DNA from: Nereocystis luetkeana
Taxonomy: Eukaryota > Sar > Phaeophyceae > Laminariales > Laminariaceae
Assembly (NCBI GenBank): GCA_031213475.1
Contig: JARUPZ010000001.1
Coordinates: 21,525,142-21,589,141 of the forward strand
DNA: 64,000 nt
Reading direction: 5' to 3'
Positions 32,791-43,524 of the stretch are shown piece by piece. Position 1 is the stretch's first letter, and each line of letters begins with the position of its first letter. Made by a program: the position numbers and the translations under genes. A model generated the notes under the pieces. It did not search any database and was not told where the DNA came from. It worked only from the letters and a program-made list of their open reading frames with translations.

Positions 32791-32895
32791 TTACGGGGGA
32801 CCATAGTGAATAGGACCAAATTTTGTGAGTAAAAATGGTTAAATATATAGGTTTTTAATTATACCATAGGTCCTGTTAACTATGGCCCCCCGTAA
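32791..32895. mobile_element. MITE family A, reference copy
   Basis: A 105-bp element with TA on both sides (CTA before, TAG after). The left end is TTACGGGGGACCATAGTGAA and continues TAGGACC; the right end is GGTCCTGTTAACTATGGCC followed by CCCCGTAA. The centre is AT-rich (GTAAAAATGGTTAAATATAT). There is no coding capacity. The TA duplication points to a TA-targeting superfamily such as Tc1/mariner (inference). Ten copies or remnants occur in this window: 2369-2472, 8298-8402, 13463-13567, 15270-15375, 16523-16625, 16837-16949, 19466-19702, this one, 33997-34101 and 63687-63799. Confidence 0.9.
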
Positions 32896-33583
32896 TAGTG
32901 TAGATAGATACGATCACACTCCTTGGTAGCATATTTGTTTCTATATTAGTGAGAAGAGCAAGACCTGGTACCTGGTATATCGTAATCTTAGGTCAATATA
33001 TGTCACAGGGGACTGATATGGTTCCAATATGGGCGGAATACCACTAGTGCTCTAAAATGATTGTTATTCACCGGAAAACCCACTTGAGCGAAAATCAAAT
33101 CGCGTCTCGATGAATAATCCCATGGCTAGAGTATACGAAGACGTCATTCTTCGAAACAAGGTAGGCATTCCGACGATTTTGGATTGAAGAACCTCGTAAT
33201 TCAGAAAACGTTTTGACGGAAATGTGTCAGAATGAATATACCTGTCCTGAAACATCTACCTGGTATTAATAGATCTTTACAGTGGGAGTGGGTGACCTGT
33301 GTCCCAACTGTTGAGTTGCGAGTATGAACCCTCTTGGCTTGAACACAGTAGTTCTTATTTTCAATCGCCCTGTATGCCCTTGCACCCTTGGCGTGCTACG
33401 AGTACAACAGAGCAGTGCTAGAGATGTGTGCATGCACCTCTTGGTCTGACTCTAATTCGGAGTGATCTGTAGCCGCAAAGAAAAGGATGCGACCATTTAT
33501 CAAGTTTGTCAGCGCTAGATTTTTTTCAGAAGGGGAAGCCTGCCGACACCGAACGAGGGGGGCGGCTTCGGAAAATATCTGGT

Positions 33584-33760
<177 letters not shown>

Positions 33761-33996
33761 CTTTCCGATAATAGCATGATCGACGCCAAGCGTCCTCACC
33801 GTTTGTCGAAAAAATCTATCGATCGGTGCAAAACGATCGCACCCCCGTGCGAAGGCAACACTCTCAAGGCACTCCTTGCTTACGGTAAACAGCAGTGCAG
33901 GTATCATCATGATGCACTTCAGATACATTGCGCTACCCCAGGTTCATGCAGCCGAGTAGTGCCATGATGCTAGTATGAATCCAGCCGATGCTGGTA

Positions 33997-34101
33997 TTAC
34001 GGGGGACCATAGTTAATAGGACCTATGGTATACATAAAAACCTACATATTTCACCAATTTTACTCGTACTATTCGGTCCTATTAACTATGGTGCCCCGTA
34101 A
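33997..34101. mobile_element. MITE family A copy
   Basis: TTACGGGGGACCATAGTTAA at the left, CTATGGTGCCCCGTAA at the right, flanked by GTA and TAT. It is oriented opposite to the 32791 copy (ACCTATGGTATACAT first). Confidence 0.9.
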
Positions 34102-34299
34102 TATTAATTATCCAGTAACATGGTCACATTTGGACATGCTTGCGCTCAAAAGTCTGAAGGAGAGGGCAACTGCAATGCAGTCAGTCGTCTAGTGTTGCAG
34201 CGCCGCAAGGACTTATACCATATGCCCTCAAAATAAACCTGAAACCGACACTGTACCCATTAGCGAGACCCAGACAGGGAGAGGAGGGGGGGGGGGGGG

Positions 34300-34495
34300 G
34301 GGGGGTGTACTCATTATCAAGCACGGCCGTAAAGTCGTATGGCCATAGATCCTCGCATCCCGATATACAATGCGGGGAAGGAGCACGCCGGGTGTTCAAG
34401 GATCAGGCGGACATTGCTTGTACCAACCGCGAAGCGCCGTGAGGTGTTCGGCGACGAGACGTATGACGGCCGAGCTGCATCCTAATGATACTGAG
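34300..34495 (-). repeat. Dispersed repeat family C, minus orientation
   Basis: Starts with poly-G then GTGTACTCATTATCAAGCAC and ends GGCCGAGCTGCATCCTAATG. It is a nearly full-length reverse copy. Confidence 0.75.
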
Positions 34496-34916
34496 GGCCG
34501 CTTGTGGGACGGACTTATGCATATGGGTGACAGCTTCAATGACTTCATACATTTTTCCGGTTCGGCCTCATCCAGAGACAGCAATGGGGGTACTATGCAA
34601 CTAACTGCCTTGTGGGTACTCTTCCATAAACATTACCAGGCAGGTACTCCAGTCAGTGGCTGATACGATCACTCTCTTCAAACGGAACAGGTTCTCCACT
34701 CCTTACACAGGGGTGTTACCACACTAAAACCAAGTAAAACTGAAAAAATAATACACAAACGTTTTGTGTCGGAACTTCGTACAGATATCCCAACCCCTGG
34801 TTTGTCAGACATTTTGACATTTTTATTTTTAGTTTTCTGGAGTGACGTTCGTATAGTTTGGACTTCTTGTCGTGATCCGAGTCAGTCCAGCCCTATTAAT
34901 AGTCAGTACGAGTCGT

Positions 34917-35022
34917 ATCATAGTAAGGGTATGATGCCGAAGCGTCCGACCTACGGACAACGACGGTGCACCACGCGCACGGGCTGGCACGAGACGCCCT
35001 ATTGGCATGATACCCTTACTAT
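34917..35022. repeat. Inverted repeat with 20-bp arms
   Basis: CATAGTAAGGGTATGATGCC at 34917 and GGCATGATACCCTTACTATG near 35003-35022 are complementary apart from one mismatch, around a GC-rich loop of about 66 bases. It could be a short MITE or a structured transcript; no other copy is seen in the window. Confidence 0.75.
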
Positions 35023-35094
35023 GCCGTGCTCTCGTACTGCTGAGGCGGCTCATGAAAGGGCATGCTCTTGCTGCCGACTTGGCTTTGTTCTTTA

Positions 35095-35345
35095 TTAGAA
35101 AAATGATTCAATTGTTGAGAGCGCCTTGCAGCGTGGGTAGGCACAATTCGATGCGAGTCGACGAGGGAAGAAAAGGCTGAAATCTTCTCGCGATAAAAAT
35201 GAAGGCACGTACCGTAACGGGAAGGGGGTAGAAGAGCCTGCTATGTGACCCCGGATCTGAGTTACGAGTTGGAAGGAGAGAGAGATGAAGATGTGCGAAG
35301 ATAATGAATGGGATGAGCACAAAAAAAAAAGGAAAAAATATACTC
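35095..35345 (+). repeat. SINE-like dispersed repeat copy
   Basis: Shares ATTCGATGCGAGTCGACGAG, AAATGAAGGCACGTACCG, GTTACGAGTTGGAAGGAGAG and an A-rich end with the copies at 57695-58045 and 3745-3912 (reverse). The tRNA-like head of the 57.7 kb copy is missing here. Confidence 0.6.
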
Positions 35346-35404
35346 GTGTGTCCGCTTGCAGTTAGCACGGTAGGTGCAAAGGTGCATTATCATGCCATAT
35401 CCCC

Positions 35405-35560
35405 CCCCCCCTGTGCAAGCAATGTCTGCCTGGTCGGTGGAAACCCGACATGCTCCGTCCTGGCATTGTAGGGATGCGAGGGTCTATGGTCATACGACTA
35501 CGGCCATGCATGAGATCGAGTACATCTCTCCTATCGAGTACCCCCCCCCCCCGCACCTAC
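35405..35560 (+). repeat. Dispersed repeat family C copy
   Basis: From GTGCAAGCAATGTCTGCCTG to CTATCGAGTACCCCCC. It is intergenic, and its right end again runs into poly-C. Confidence 0.75.
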
Positions 35561-35764
35561 GAGTACTCCATCCCCGAGGTGTCGTCAGGTAACATCCCGT
35601 TACTACTGTAATATTGACGAGTGACCCTATACCAGGTTTACCGTAAGCGGTCAAGCTTCAGAAAAAGGAACCGACTGCTGTGCTTCAAAGCCTGCCGTCA
35701 TCAAAAAGACAAACCGAGGTACCGCGGTGCTACAGCAGTAGTGGCCTACTGCGTATACCGTCAT

Positions 35765-36010
35765 TGCAGCAGTAGGAGCCTATGGCATCCACCTCCTGAT
35801 AAATAATGCGTCAACAGTAGCCTACTGCATCCACCTCCTGTGAAATAAAACGTCCACAGTAGCCTACTGCATCCACCTCCTGTGAAATAAAACGTCCACA
35901 GTAGCCTACTGCATCCACCTCCTGTGAAATAAAACGTCAACAGTAGCCTACTGCATCCACCTCCTGTGAAATAAACCGTCAACAGTAGCCTACTGCATCC
36001 GTCGCCTGGA
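35765..36010. repeat. 42-bp tandem repeat
   Basis: CCTACTGCATCCACCTCCTG recurs at 35821, 35863, 35905 and 35947, 42 bp apart, with degenerate units before and after. The between-unit part reads TGAAATAAAACGTCAACAGTAG. Confidence 0.9.
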
Positions 36011-36334
36011 CGACGAAGACAGCAAACTTAGCCTACCGCAACTACGGTCATATCGAAAAAGCGTCAACAGTAGCCTCTACTGCATCTACCGCCTGAGCGA
36101 TACAAAGTCGCCTGCAACACGCACTGTAGTGCAGCAGACTACTGTATCTATCGTGCGAGCGATACACGTCGACTTCGACGTGCAGGAGTACAGCAGTAAG
36201 CAAAGCGAAGCAAAGCAAGCAAGTAAAGCGAAAGCAAATGCAAAGGGAGGCTAACGAGCAAGCTCTGTCCTGTCTCGTTCCCTTCTGTCTGGTCCTCTCG
36301 TCTGTTCTCCGTGTTCTCCGTGTTCTGTCTGTTT

Positions 36335-36426
36335 TTATCGCTTGACCCATTGAGGAGCCTTCCTAGCCTTCTTCAGCCCGGTCTTCTTCCGCTCCACCTT
36401 TCTGGCATCCCTCTCCATCATTCCCG
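36335..36426 (-). CDS. MRPS9: uS9 gene, last exon
   Basis: Acceptor TGTTAG. The first two bases complete Ala; the exon then encodes 29 residues ending QWVKR and a TAA stop. It contains the RDARKVERKK segment and the C-terminal Lys/Arg tail that reaches the ribosomal P site. Confidence 0.93.
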
Positions 36427-38408
36427 CTAACAAAACGAAAAACGAGTCGGACCAAGCCAAGGCGGCAGCCGAAGTAGAGAAGCGCAAACCGAGGCAGGGG
36501 AAAGGGGCCGAAGATGTTGGAGGTGGGGAAAACCGCTGGTATGTAAGGCGGTAATCAGCCAAGCAATTCAATCAACCAATCAATGACTGATCAACCATGA
36601 ATCAATCATTCAACTAAGCCGTTGGCCGAACAACCGATGTACAGATGGGTGGAGGAAAAGGAGGCAGGGGGCAAACGCGGTCATGGCGGAGGAAAGCCGT
36701 GGTGTATCGGAAATCAACCAAGCAATCTATCCAATCGTGTGTACATCAACCAACCAGCCATGCAACCAAACAATCATCAATCAATCAGTCAACCACGCAA
36801 TCAACGAATCAGTCAATCGCCAATCACACAGCAAATCAATAAATCATCGAACGTTCAACCAACCAACCACCTCACCAACCACCCAATCAACCGACTATAA
36901 AACGGCAAGCACACACCCAATCAACCGTATAACACGTAAGGTAGCACAACCTCTAGGGCGAATTTCCGCGAGACAATTTTGCTCCAGAGCACGCCTTAAG
37001 GGGGGAAAACCCCAACGAAAATGACGGGGTTGGACTCGACAAATGCGGACGAGATATTTCCGCAGGCTGTTGTATCGCTCGGCGTTCCACCTTCCCCCCC
37101 CCCCAAAAAAAAAAACAGCTTCCGAGATATCCGTAAAATCAGCTTCGAAAATCGTCCGGGGCGGCGTCTTATCGCTAGCGTGCGCGTTATACCGTACAAG
37201 TACTACGGCATGTAGGGCAAAAGTAATACTCCAGAGTACATATTAATACATAGCAATCAGAGTCCACGACTAAGCCCTACTGTACAACCATATAGCCTCC
37301 TATGCTCATGAACGATGTTACCATTTGCTTCTGACCACTGAGTCCCTCCGCAACACCCCAAAACTACCATCCTATCTTCAGCAACCCATGGGCCAGGGGT
37401 CGCCCGCTTCCAAAGCACAAGCCATCAACCACTCAATCACGGAACTACGACGCGCCCTACCAGGTAACCATTTACACAATTACAACGAAAGCACCGCAGC
37501 AGCCATTCTTCAGGAGTATCCGGAGCCAGTACCCGTGCGCTTCCAGAGCCAACGTACGGAGTTTATCGGTACGCAAGCAACCACCCAACCAACCAACGTA
37601 TCGACGAACCAATCAACTAGCCAACCACCCGATCCCCCAACCACGAAACGTCATACCAGGTACATACAACCCCCCCAAAAAAACCACTAACCTTTCTTCA
37701 GGAACCTCCTGAGCCAGGGGTCGTGCGCCTCCAAGGCCCTGGACAAGCCCAGTCGAATGGCACCCGCCTGCCCAGCCTGCCCCCCGCCGGTAGCCGTGCA
37801 ACGGATGTGGAAGAGCCCAAGTTTCTCCGTGATCTCCAAAGGCTTCAAAATCTGACACAACCAGCGCGAAACCGAAAAAAAAAACAAAAAATAAAATAAA
37901 AAACAAAACATGGGAAGAAACGGTGTTACTCAGGGCGAAAATCCAAGTTAACCCTTTTAGGCCTGCAGTCTTGTATTGGGGACCAACGATTCAAATTCCG
38001 AGTAGTTTGTCCCCAATATGAGACATCAGTCCTAACAGGGTTAAAGGAAGAACGGAAAGTTTTCCAAGTTTTTACTCACGGAACCCCCAAATTGCGCACA
38101 ATAGCGTAGTTTCTCGGCCAATTCCACAAGCTTTCTCGCCCCTCCCCACCGGACTCCCCCGTTCAGTAAACAAAACTGAACCAAACACACACACACATGA
38201 ACAAATGTTTGGCAGTTTTTTTGCTCGCCTCGTTTTGGAGGTGGTCCCTGGGGAAGTACTCGATCATGGGCCTCGAGTTGACGGTGAACACGCCTCCTTT
38301 GCCCTCCGACATGGAAATCCACACCCGAGCCGAGCTTGCCTTCCGCCTCCCGAGCCCGTAAGAGCGCCCGAGGTTGTCAACAAGAGGCTCTCTTGACGGA
38401 GAGAAGGT
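36335..38408 (-). CDS. MRPS9: uS9 ribosomal protein, probably mitochondrial (3 exons, 5' end missing)
   Basis: Minus-strand gene for uS9 of the small ribosomal subunit, which contacts rRNA and the P-site tRNA with its C-terminal tail. Exons in order: 38408-38229, 37851-37692 and 36426-36335 (stop TAA). Together they encode the full S9 domain of about 142 residues: YGLGRRKASSARVWI, VNSRPMIEYFPRD, ILKPLEITEKLG, the GGGQAGQAGAIRLGLSRAL core, then GMMERDARKVERKKTG and the invariant basic tail KARKAPQWVKR. All phases join. The first intron has a GC donor (GAG/GCGAGC). Brown algal plastid genomes carry their own rps9 (established knowledge), so a nuclear copy is most likely mitochondrial; that is inference. 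The N-terminal exon with a presequence is not identified with certainty. Confidence 0.92.
36566..36920. repeat. CAATC/CAACC simple-sequence tract in the uS9 intron
   Basis: Imperfect AATCAATC and AACCAACC units fill much of intron 36427-37691; a second patch is at 37570-37630. On the transcribed (minus) sense the tract is T/G-rich. Confidence 0.8.
37692..37851 (-). CDS. MRPS9: uS9 gene, middle exon
   Basis: Acceptor TTGTGTCAG, donor AAG AAA G/GTTAGT. It encodes ILKPLEITEKLGLFHIRCTA, the GGGQAGQAGAIR loop and DPWLRRFLKK. The glycine-rich loop is the most conserved part of the family. Confidence 0.95.
37948..38043. mobile_element. MITE family B copy inside a uS9 intron
   Basis: TTAACCCTTTTAGGCCTGCA at the left and ATCAGTCCTAACAGGGTTAA at the right, TTAA-bounded, with CAAATTCCGAG in the centre. 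It makes up about a quarter of the intron 37852-38228. Confidence 0.85.
38229..38408 (-). CDS. MRPS9: uS9 gene, first recognised exon
   Basis: Acceptor TGCCGCCAG; 60 codons in phase 0. It reads TFSPSREPLVDNLGRSYGLG, RRKASSARVWISMSEGKGGV and FTVNSRPMIEYFPRDHLQNE. The only donor that keeps the domain continuous is GAG/GCGAGC, a GC-type site. A presequence exon must lie upstream (higher coordinates). Confidence 0.92.
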
Positions 38409-38455
38409 CTGGCGGCAAACAAAACAGCCGAACACGAACGGCAAAACATCGGACA

Positions 38456-39440
38456 CGAAAAAAGGTAGACGATAAAATCACAAAAATTGAAAAAAAAAAA
38501 AGTGGGGCCAAAGCCGGAAAAAAATATATTACTGAAATGGCTAAATATATAACTAATATTCAACACGGTGGACAAAATGACGAAAATGGCTCAAAAGAAA
38601 AAAAATACAGCGACGCATATGGTGATAAAATCAGACAAAATCACAACAATGACCAAAACATGGAGGCCAAATGAGCGCCCGAGGTTGTCGATAAGGGGCT
38701 TTCTTAACGGAGAAAAATGTTTGGCGGAAAACGAAACCGTAGAACACAAATGACACAAAGCATCGGACCCAAAAAACGTAGGACAAAATTATAAAAAAAA
38801 CGCAGAACAAAAACATCGGGGGGACAAAATCGGGGGGAAAATGACTGAAATGGCTGAAAAAATAACTATGGATGTCATAAAACACGGGGGGAAAAATGAC
38901 GAAAATGGCTGAAATGAACAGAAACACTGCGACTTATCGGACAAGGACGACAATGAGCAGAAAATGGTGACGAAAAAGGTAGAGGATAAACTTACAAAAA
39001 ATGAACAAAGAAGTGGGGCCAAAGTCGGGGGAAAAATGACTGAATTGGCTTAATATAACTTTTGTTAAACACGGTGGACAAAATTACGAACATGCCTGAA
39101 AAAAATACAAAATACTGCGACGTATCGGACCATGACGAAAATAAACAAAATACGCTGACGAAATCAGACCAAACCAGACAAAATGACGAAAATTGCTAAA
39201 ATGAACAAAAACACGGCGACTTATCGGACAATGACGAAAATATACAAAATATGGTGCTAAAATCAGACAAAATGACTATAAATACATAAAAAAGGTGGCA
39301 AAATAAGTGGCCAAGGTTGTCAAAGAGGGGCTCTCAGGAGGGAGCAAACGTCTGGCGGCAAACAAACAGAACACGGACGACGAAATTGGGACATAATGTA
39401 CAGCACGATTAAACGAACAAAAACAAGGGGGCAACATCAT
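38456..39440. repeat. A-rich duplicated units with decayed copies of the uS9 exon start
   Basis: Repeating phrases are ACAAAATGACGAAAATGGCT and GCGACTTATCGGACAA. Two segments, 38669-38736 and 39297-39362, resemble the start of uS9 exon 38229-38408 together with its 3' splice site (GAGGTTGTC..AAG(A/G)GGCT(C/T)TCTT and TCTGGCGGCAAAC). They break off before the YGLGRRK codons, so they cannot replace the exon. Confidence 0.7.
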
Positions 39441-39459
39441 CGGGCAAAATGATTAGACC

Positions 39460-39680
39460 CGTTCTACGATAGAGGTAGCACATTTCCGCTATTTTCTTTC
39501 TGACAGATGGGGTTCCATAAGCCCAAATCGTCGGAATGCCAATCTTGATACAAAAAAAAATCGTTTTCTAGACTTAGCGCCATGGGAACATTCGCCGCTG
39601 AATTCCGTTATCGGATGAGGTGTGGAGCTCTTCAAGTCAGGAGCCTCAGAAAATTTAGGGTGAACCTCTATCGTAGAACG
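39460..39680. mobile_element. MITE with 17-bp perfect terminal inverted repeats
   Basis: CGTTCTACGATAGAGGT at 39460-39476 is exactly complementary to ACCTCTATCGTAGAACG at 39664-39680. The element is about 220 bp. Possible 2-bp flank duplication CC. The interior has no significant frame; the minus frame 39489-39686 lies inside it and is not a gene. No second copy is seen here. Confidence 0.88.
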
Positions 39681-40439
39681 CCTCATTACCAGGTATCAAT
39701 ACAAAACAACAAAGCACATGGGCGTACCTGGTACTGGCTAGAGGAACGAATAAAAAACAGGGACAGCAACAAATAAATCGGCCAACGATGCCGACAAGGG
39801 AGTGATTGTCTGGAGCCCCATGACCGGAAGGGGCATCTGCGAGTCAGTAGCGCGGTAGCAAGCACAGCAGAGCACAACCAGGGATCACGCGAGACAGCAC
39901 CAGCAGCAGCATGAGGGTGTAACCAGTCACAAACCTGTATAGGCTATCTATACTCGTACCGGCAGGTACTGTAGTATGGGCTGTGCGTTCATGTCTGAAC
40001 CTGATCTAAGTTGGCGAAATATACCGGTACCCGTACTAACCCTAAGCCTTCTTACAGCAGCGCCGTAGCTCCATACGCACGTATCGTCAACTAGTTTGGA
40101 GGGTGATACCAGCCCCAGGGGGGGAGAGAAAAGAGCCGCCCGCTGCCCGTCAGCAACCAACGGAACAACAGCCACTATAGTACCAGACGACCATCTTTTG
40201 GGTCAAATATTTGACCGCTTGGAGTATGCATTAGCAAAACAGGATAGATAGTCTGACCAGCCAGGACAGGAGCGCGCGGCTTTTCGGCATGAGCGTGCGG
40301 TGCGCACAGCAGTAGCAGCAACATCAGTAGACGGTCTTTGGTATACGTGTCTACATGCAGGAAAAGTAAGGATCGTTCGAGTATACGCGTCTATATGCAG
40401 GAATATAAATACGCAAACGTTCGATACACTCCCGGACAT

Positions 40440-41576
40440 ATATATGGTATACAAGGCGCTTCGCTCCGTTGGCGGCCTACGCCGCCCGCTACGCTCGCTC
40501 TGGAAGGAAAACAGTACATGAAATTATGCGAAGCGAACAGAGGTCCACGATTGAGTTTAGTGTTTTCAAGGATCGTAATTGCAAACCGGCGACTTGATAA
40601 TGCCAAGAGTCCCGCCGCCATGCTTCAGGAAAAAACAGCTCCGACGTCAGCTTGGATGCCACATATACGCTTCGCGTCGCGGATGTCGTACGTACGTACA
40701 TACACCCCAGGTAGTGTACTACTGTCTGTACATATTTTCTTCTTCCGATATGCTCTATGTCTGTACTGTATGCACGAAGAAAGCGAAAGTACAGCACGGC
40801 ACAGCAGCAAAAACAATGAAAATGAAACCGAAAACTCGGAAAGGAAAACAAATCCCTGTACCCTCTCGTGTAATATTTTTCTGCCTGATTGGAACACCTT
40901 ACACCCGGTCGAAAAGAAGAGAAAAAACAAATCGCACAGAAGAGCTTCTCTCTTAGCCTCGCACGCCGCCCGCCCCTCTCGCGACCACCTCGCTACCGAT
41001 TCGGTCCGGGTAAAGCTTTTATCACTCTCTGCCACAATCAGCCCCGTCGCCCGCCCCGCGTGAAGCCCGGTGCTCTCCGTGGCCGTCGTTCGCCAGCTCG
41101 ATAACGTTGGTGTTCAAACTGCACACTTCCCTCTTTCAACTTCAGCGTGGTCGCAAAAATAAGCACCGCTTGAATATTATCTTGCCCTCCCGAACGACCT
41201 TTATAAACTCGTACATACTCTATCAGCAATCATGAATCGAAGCCAGACAAAGCCCGTTCATGCATCCCTCGTGTCTCGAGGCACACGCGACGCCTAGGCA
41301 CGAAGGCGGCGACCACGCTCCTTGCAAACCCCCTCTACCCGCCAGCACCCGCTGGCACCCGCGACGGTGCCGGGTCCTCCCGCGATGCCGTGCTCGGAGA
41401 ACACGCACGCACACGAAACGAAAGAAGAAGAAAGGAAGAAAGGACCGAGAAAACAAAGAACTGCTGGAAAGGTCCGGCAAGTAATGAAAGGAGGCGGTTT
41501 GGAAGTGGGAGCTCTGAGAGGCCAGGGATGCACCAACCGAGCACGCTCAGGGGTTGTGATCTAAGTATGTAGTTCT
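40440..41576 (-). repeat. Long dispersed repeat D, copy 1 (minus orientation)
   Basis: The reverse complement of this stretch aligns over most of its length with 43525-44530 and with 63803-64000. Landmarks on the plus strand are CTCTCGCGACCACCTCGCTA, TTCGGTCCGGGTAAAGCTT, CGCCAGCACCCGCT, and GAGCACGCTCAGGGGTTGTG at the end. A frame on the minus strand reads SFTRTESVARWSREG, as in copy 2, but has a stop in this copy. It is probably a transposon remnant or a duplicated gene fragment; I do not recognise the protein. Confidence 0.75.
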
Positions 41577-41639
41577 ATGGTATTTGGTATTTAGGGTCGC
41601 TACGCATGGGACCACAGAAAGCTTCACACGTCTATACGT

Positions 41640-41885
41640 AGGACATATCATCTATCGATGTAACATTTACAGATACATCATCTACAGATACACCATATAC
41701 AGATAGACCATCTACGAATGTAGATGATATATCTGTAAATGATCTACCTGTATATGGTGTATCTGTAGATGGTATACCTGTATATGGTGCATCTGTATAT
41801 GATCTATCAGTATATGATATATCTGTATATGGTGTATCTGTAGATGATATATCTGTATATGGTGTATCTGTATATGGTCTTTTGT
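41640..41885. repeat. Palindromic 15-bp minisatellite
   Basis: Units of TATATGGTGTATCTG and TAGATGATATATCTG run rightwards from about 41714. The left part (41650-41707) holds the same units in reverse orientation (CATCTACAGATACACCATA). The array can therefore fold back on itself around 41708-41714. Confidence 0.85.
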
Positions 41886-42089
41886 TGGATCACAGTACTA
41901 AGGCTGGAGTATGATGCGGATGCACTGCCTGTTGTGGGATGTTTCAGGTCTCGTCTTCTTTGGAGTATGATATACAGCGTGCCAGTTTTTTGTCAGGCTA
42001 TGGCTAACGAAGTGAACGCATCTATCAGGCATGCCACCGCTGTAGGGGTAACAGCTATTGCCTTCCGAGGCTCCTCGCGCCAGCAGCTC

Positions 42090-42180
42090 TATACTACTAG
42101 TAAATCATTCGTACTATAAGTACGTCATTCGTACTCTTAGTAAGTCACTCGTACTATTAGAAAGTCAATAGTACTATTAA
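42090..42180. repeat. 20-bp tandem repeat
   Basis: Four imperfect units of about 20 bp of the type TAGTAAGTCACTCGTACTAT, ending GTACTATTAATATTAG. Confidence 0.75.
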
Positions 42181-42644
42181 TATTAGTACTATTACTATTT
42201 CACCACAATTCACTTTCAATATTATACTCATCAATCTGTCCGCGAAAATATCAGGAACGCTTGAATTACATCTTAAGCTTAAAATTGTCTTAATAACTCG
42301 GACAGAGTGGCATGTTTTCAAGTGTACATTTCGCTTATTTCCCCATGCCCACGACAGATTGCGTACGTTTTTATGCGTACATTTCGCTTATTTCGCTATG
42401 CCCACGACGTATATCAGATTACCCAGATTCTTGCGCAGCATGGAATCGTTTCGCGTCTTTGGGGTCATTTTCTTCGTCTGTTGCGTCATTTTTTAGCGTC
42501 CTTGTTGTTTTTTTTTCGTTGTAGACATCACTGTTACACACGCGTCTGTTGAAGAATCCTTGGGTGACGGGTAGAGAGGGGTTGCTTCTGCGGCATTACC
42601 TCCTCCATCTACAGAACCAGGCGACGAAAAAACATAGAACATGT

Positions 42645-42765
42645 ACGCTAAGCCCGACACACAATCAAACGGGCTTATTGATTGGAATATGAAAGATTAC
42701 TGATTAGAATACGTATAGTGAGCCCGATACACAATCACACGGGCTAGCAAATATAAATACGCAAT
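42645..42765. repeat. Duplicated AGCCCG/CGGGCT hairpin
   Basis: AGCCCGACACACAATCAAAC plus GGGCT occurs at about 42652-42676 and again, as AGCCCGATACACAATCACAC plus GGGCT, at about 42722-42746. Each can form a 6-bp stem. The copies are about 70 bp apart. Confidence 0.7.
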
Positions 42766-43124
42766 GCACACCGGATGCTAAGATGTTGGGCAACTCCTCA
42801 GACGAAGAGTCTTGTCCCCTTAGTGGGAAATGTCAGGCCTTATTACAACTGGAACTCCTACCGCACCGTACTAGCCCCGTTTGGGCTTGGGGGTAGGACG
42901 AGTGAGATCCTTCCTCGATCGCGCCGTTTTTCCCACAAGGTACTGTAAACATAACTGTAGAGCAGAACCAGCTATGACCGCAGTATGGCTGTAGTAGGCG
43001 GTCCATGTACGAATTGCCCTTTTAGTACTGCTCATTACGAAACCCTGAATCTTAGTCTAATTCCAAGTGGTTTTTACCCTAAAGGGGGGTGCAGCCCTTA
43101 AGGCCTAAACGGGTAAAATATAGT

Positions 43125-43128
43125 AGGA

Positions 43129-43179
<51 letters not shown>

Positions 43180-43180
43180 C
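43125..43180. repeat. (CAG)n trinucleotide run
   Basis: About 14 CAG/AGC units after GGAGCAA. A looser AGCAGC patch follows at 43346-43365, in two copies of a GCAGTC(A/G)GAG(T/C)ATACTGCTCAC unit (about 43215 and 43292). Confidence 0.85.
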
Positions 43181-43524
43181 TCGACTCGTGAATGGAGTGA
43201 GTGATGAGGATGCAGCAGTCAGAGTATACTGCTCACGGATTGAAGCAAGAGCACGCAGCGCTGTAGCAAGGTAGGGGTGACGAGGCTACAGCAGTCGGAG
43301 CATACTGCTCACAGATTAGAACGGGAGTACGCAGCGCTGGAGCAAGAGCAGCAGCAGCAGCGGCAGCAACGCTCGACACTTCAGGGGGGCCACGTGGTCG
43401 AAAGAGCCAGATAACTCGACTCATGCAGTTGGAAGAGCAGGATAGGATGCCGATTATTCTTCCTACGAAGAGATATACCACACGCACTACCGTATTTACT
43501 TAAGCACGCGTACTACCGTAGTTC

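Noticed and set aside
35761..35982. Repeat protein YFTGGGCSRLL on the minus strand
   Set aside because: It is a reading of a 42-bp (14-codon) tandem repeat; no start or flanking coding sequence.
39489..39686. Possible N-terminal exon of uS9 on the minus strand
   Set aside because: It lies almost entirely within a MITE bounded by 17-bp inverted repeats and lacks similarity to the family.
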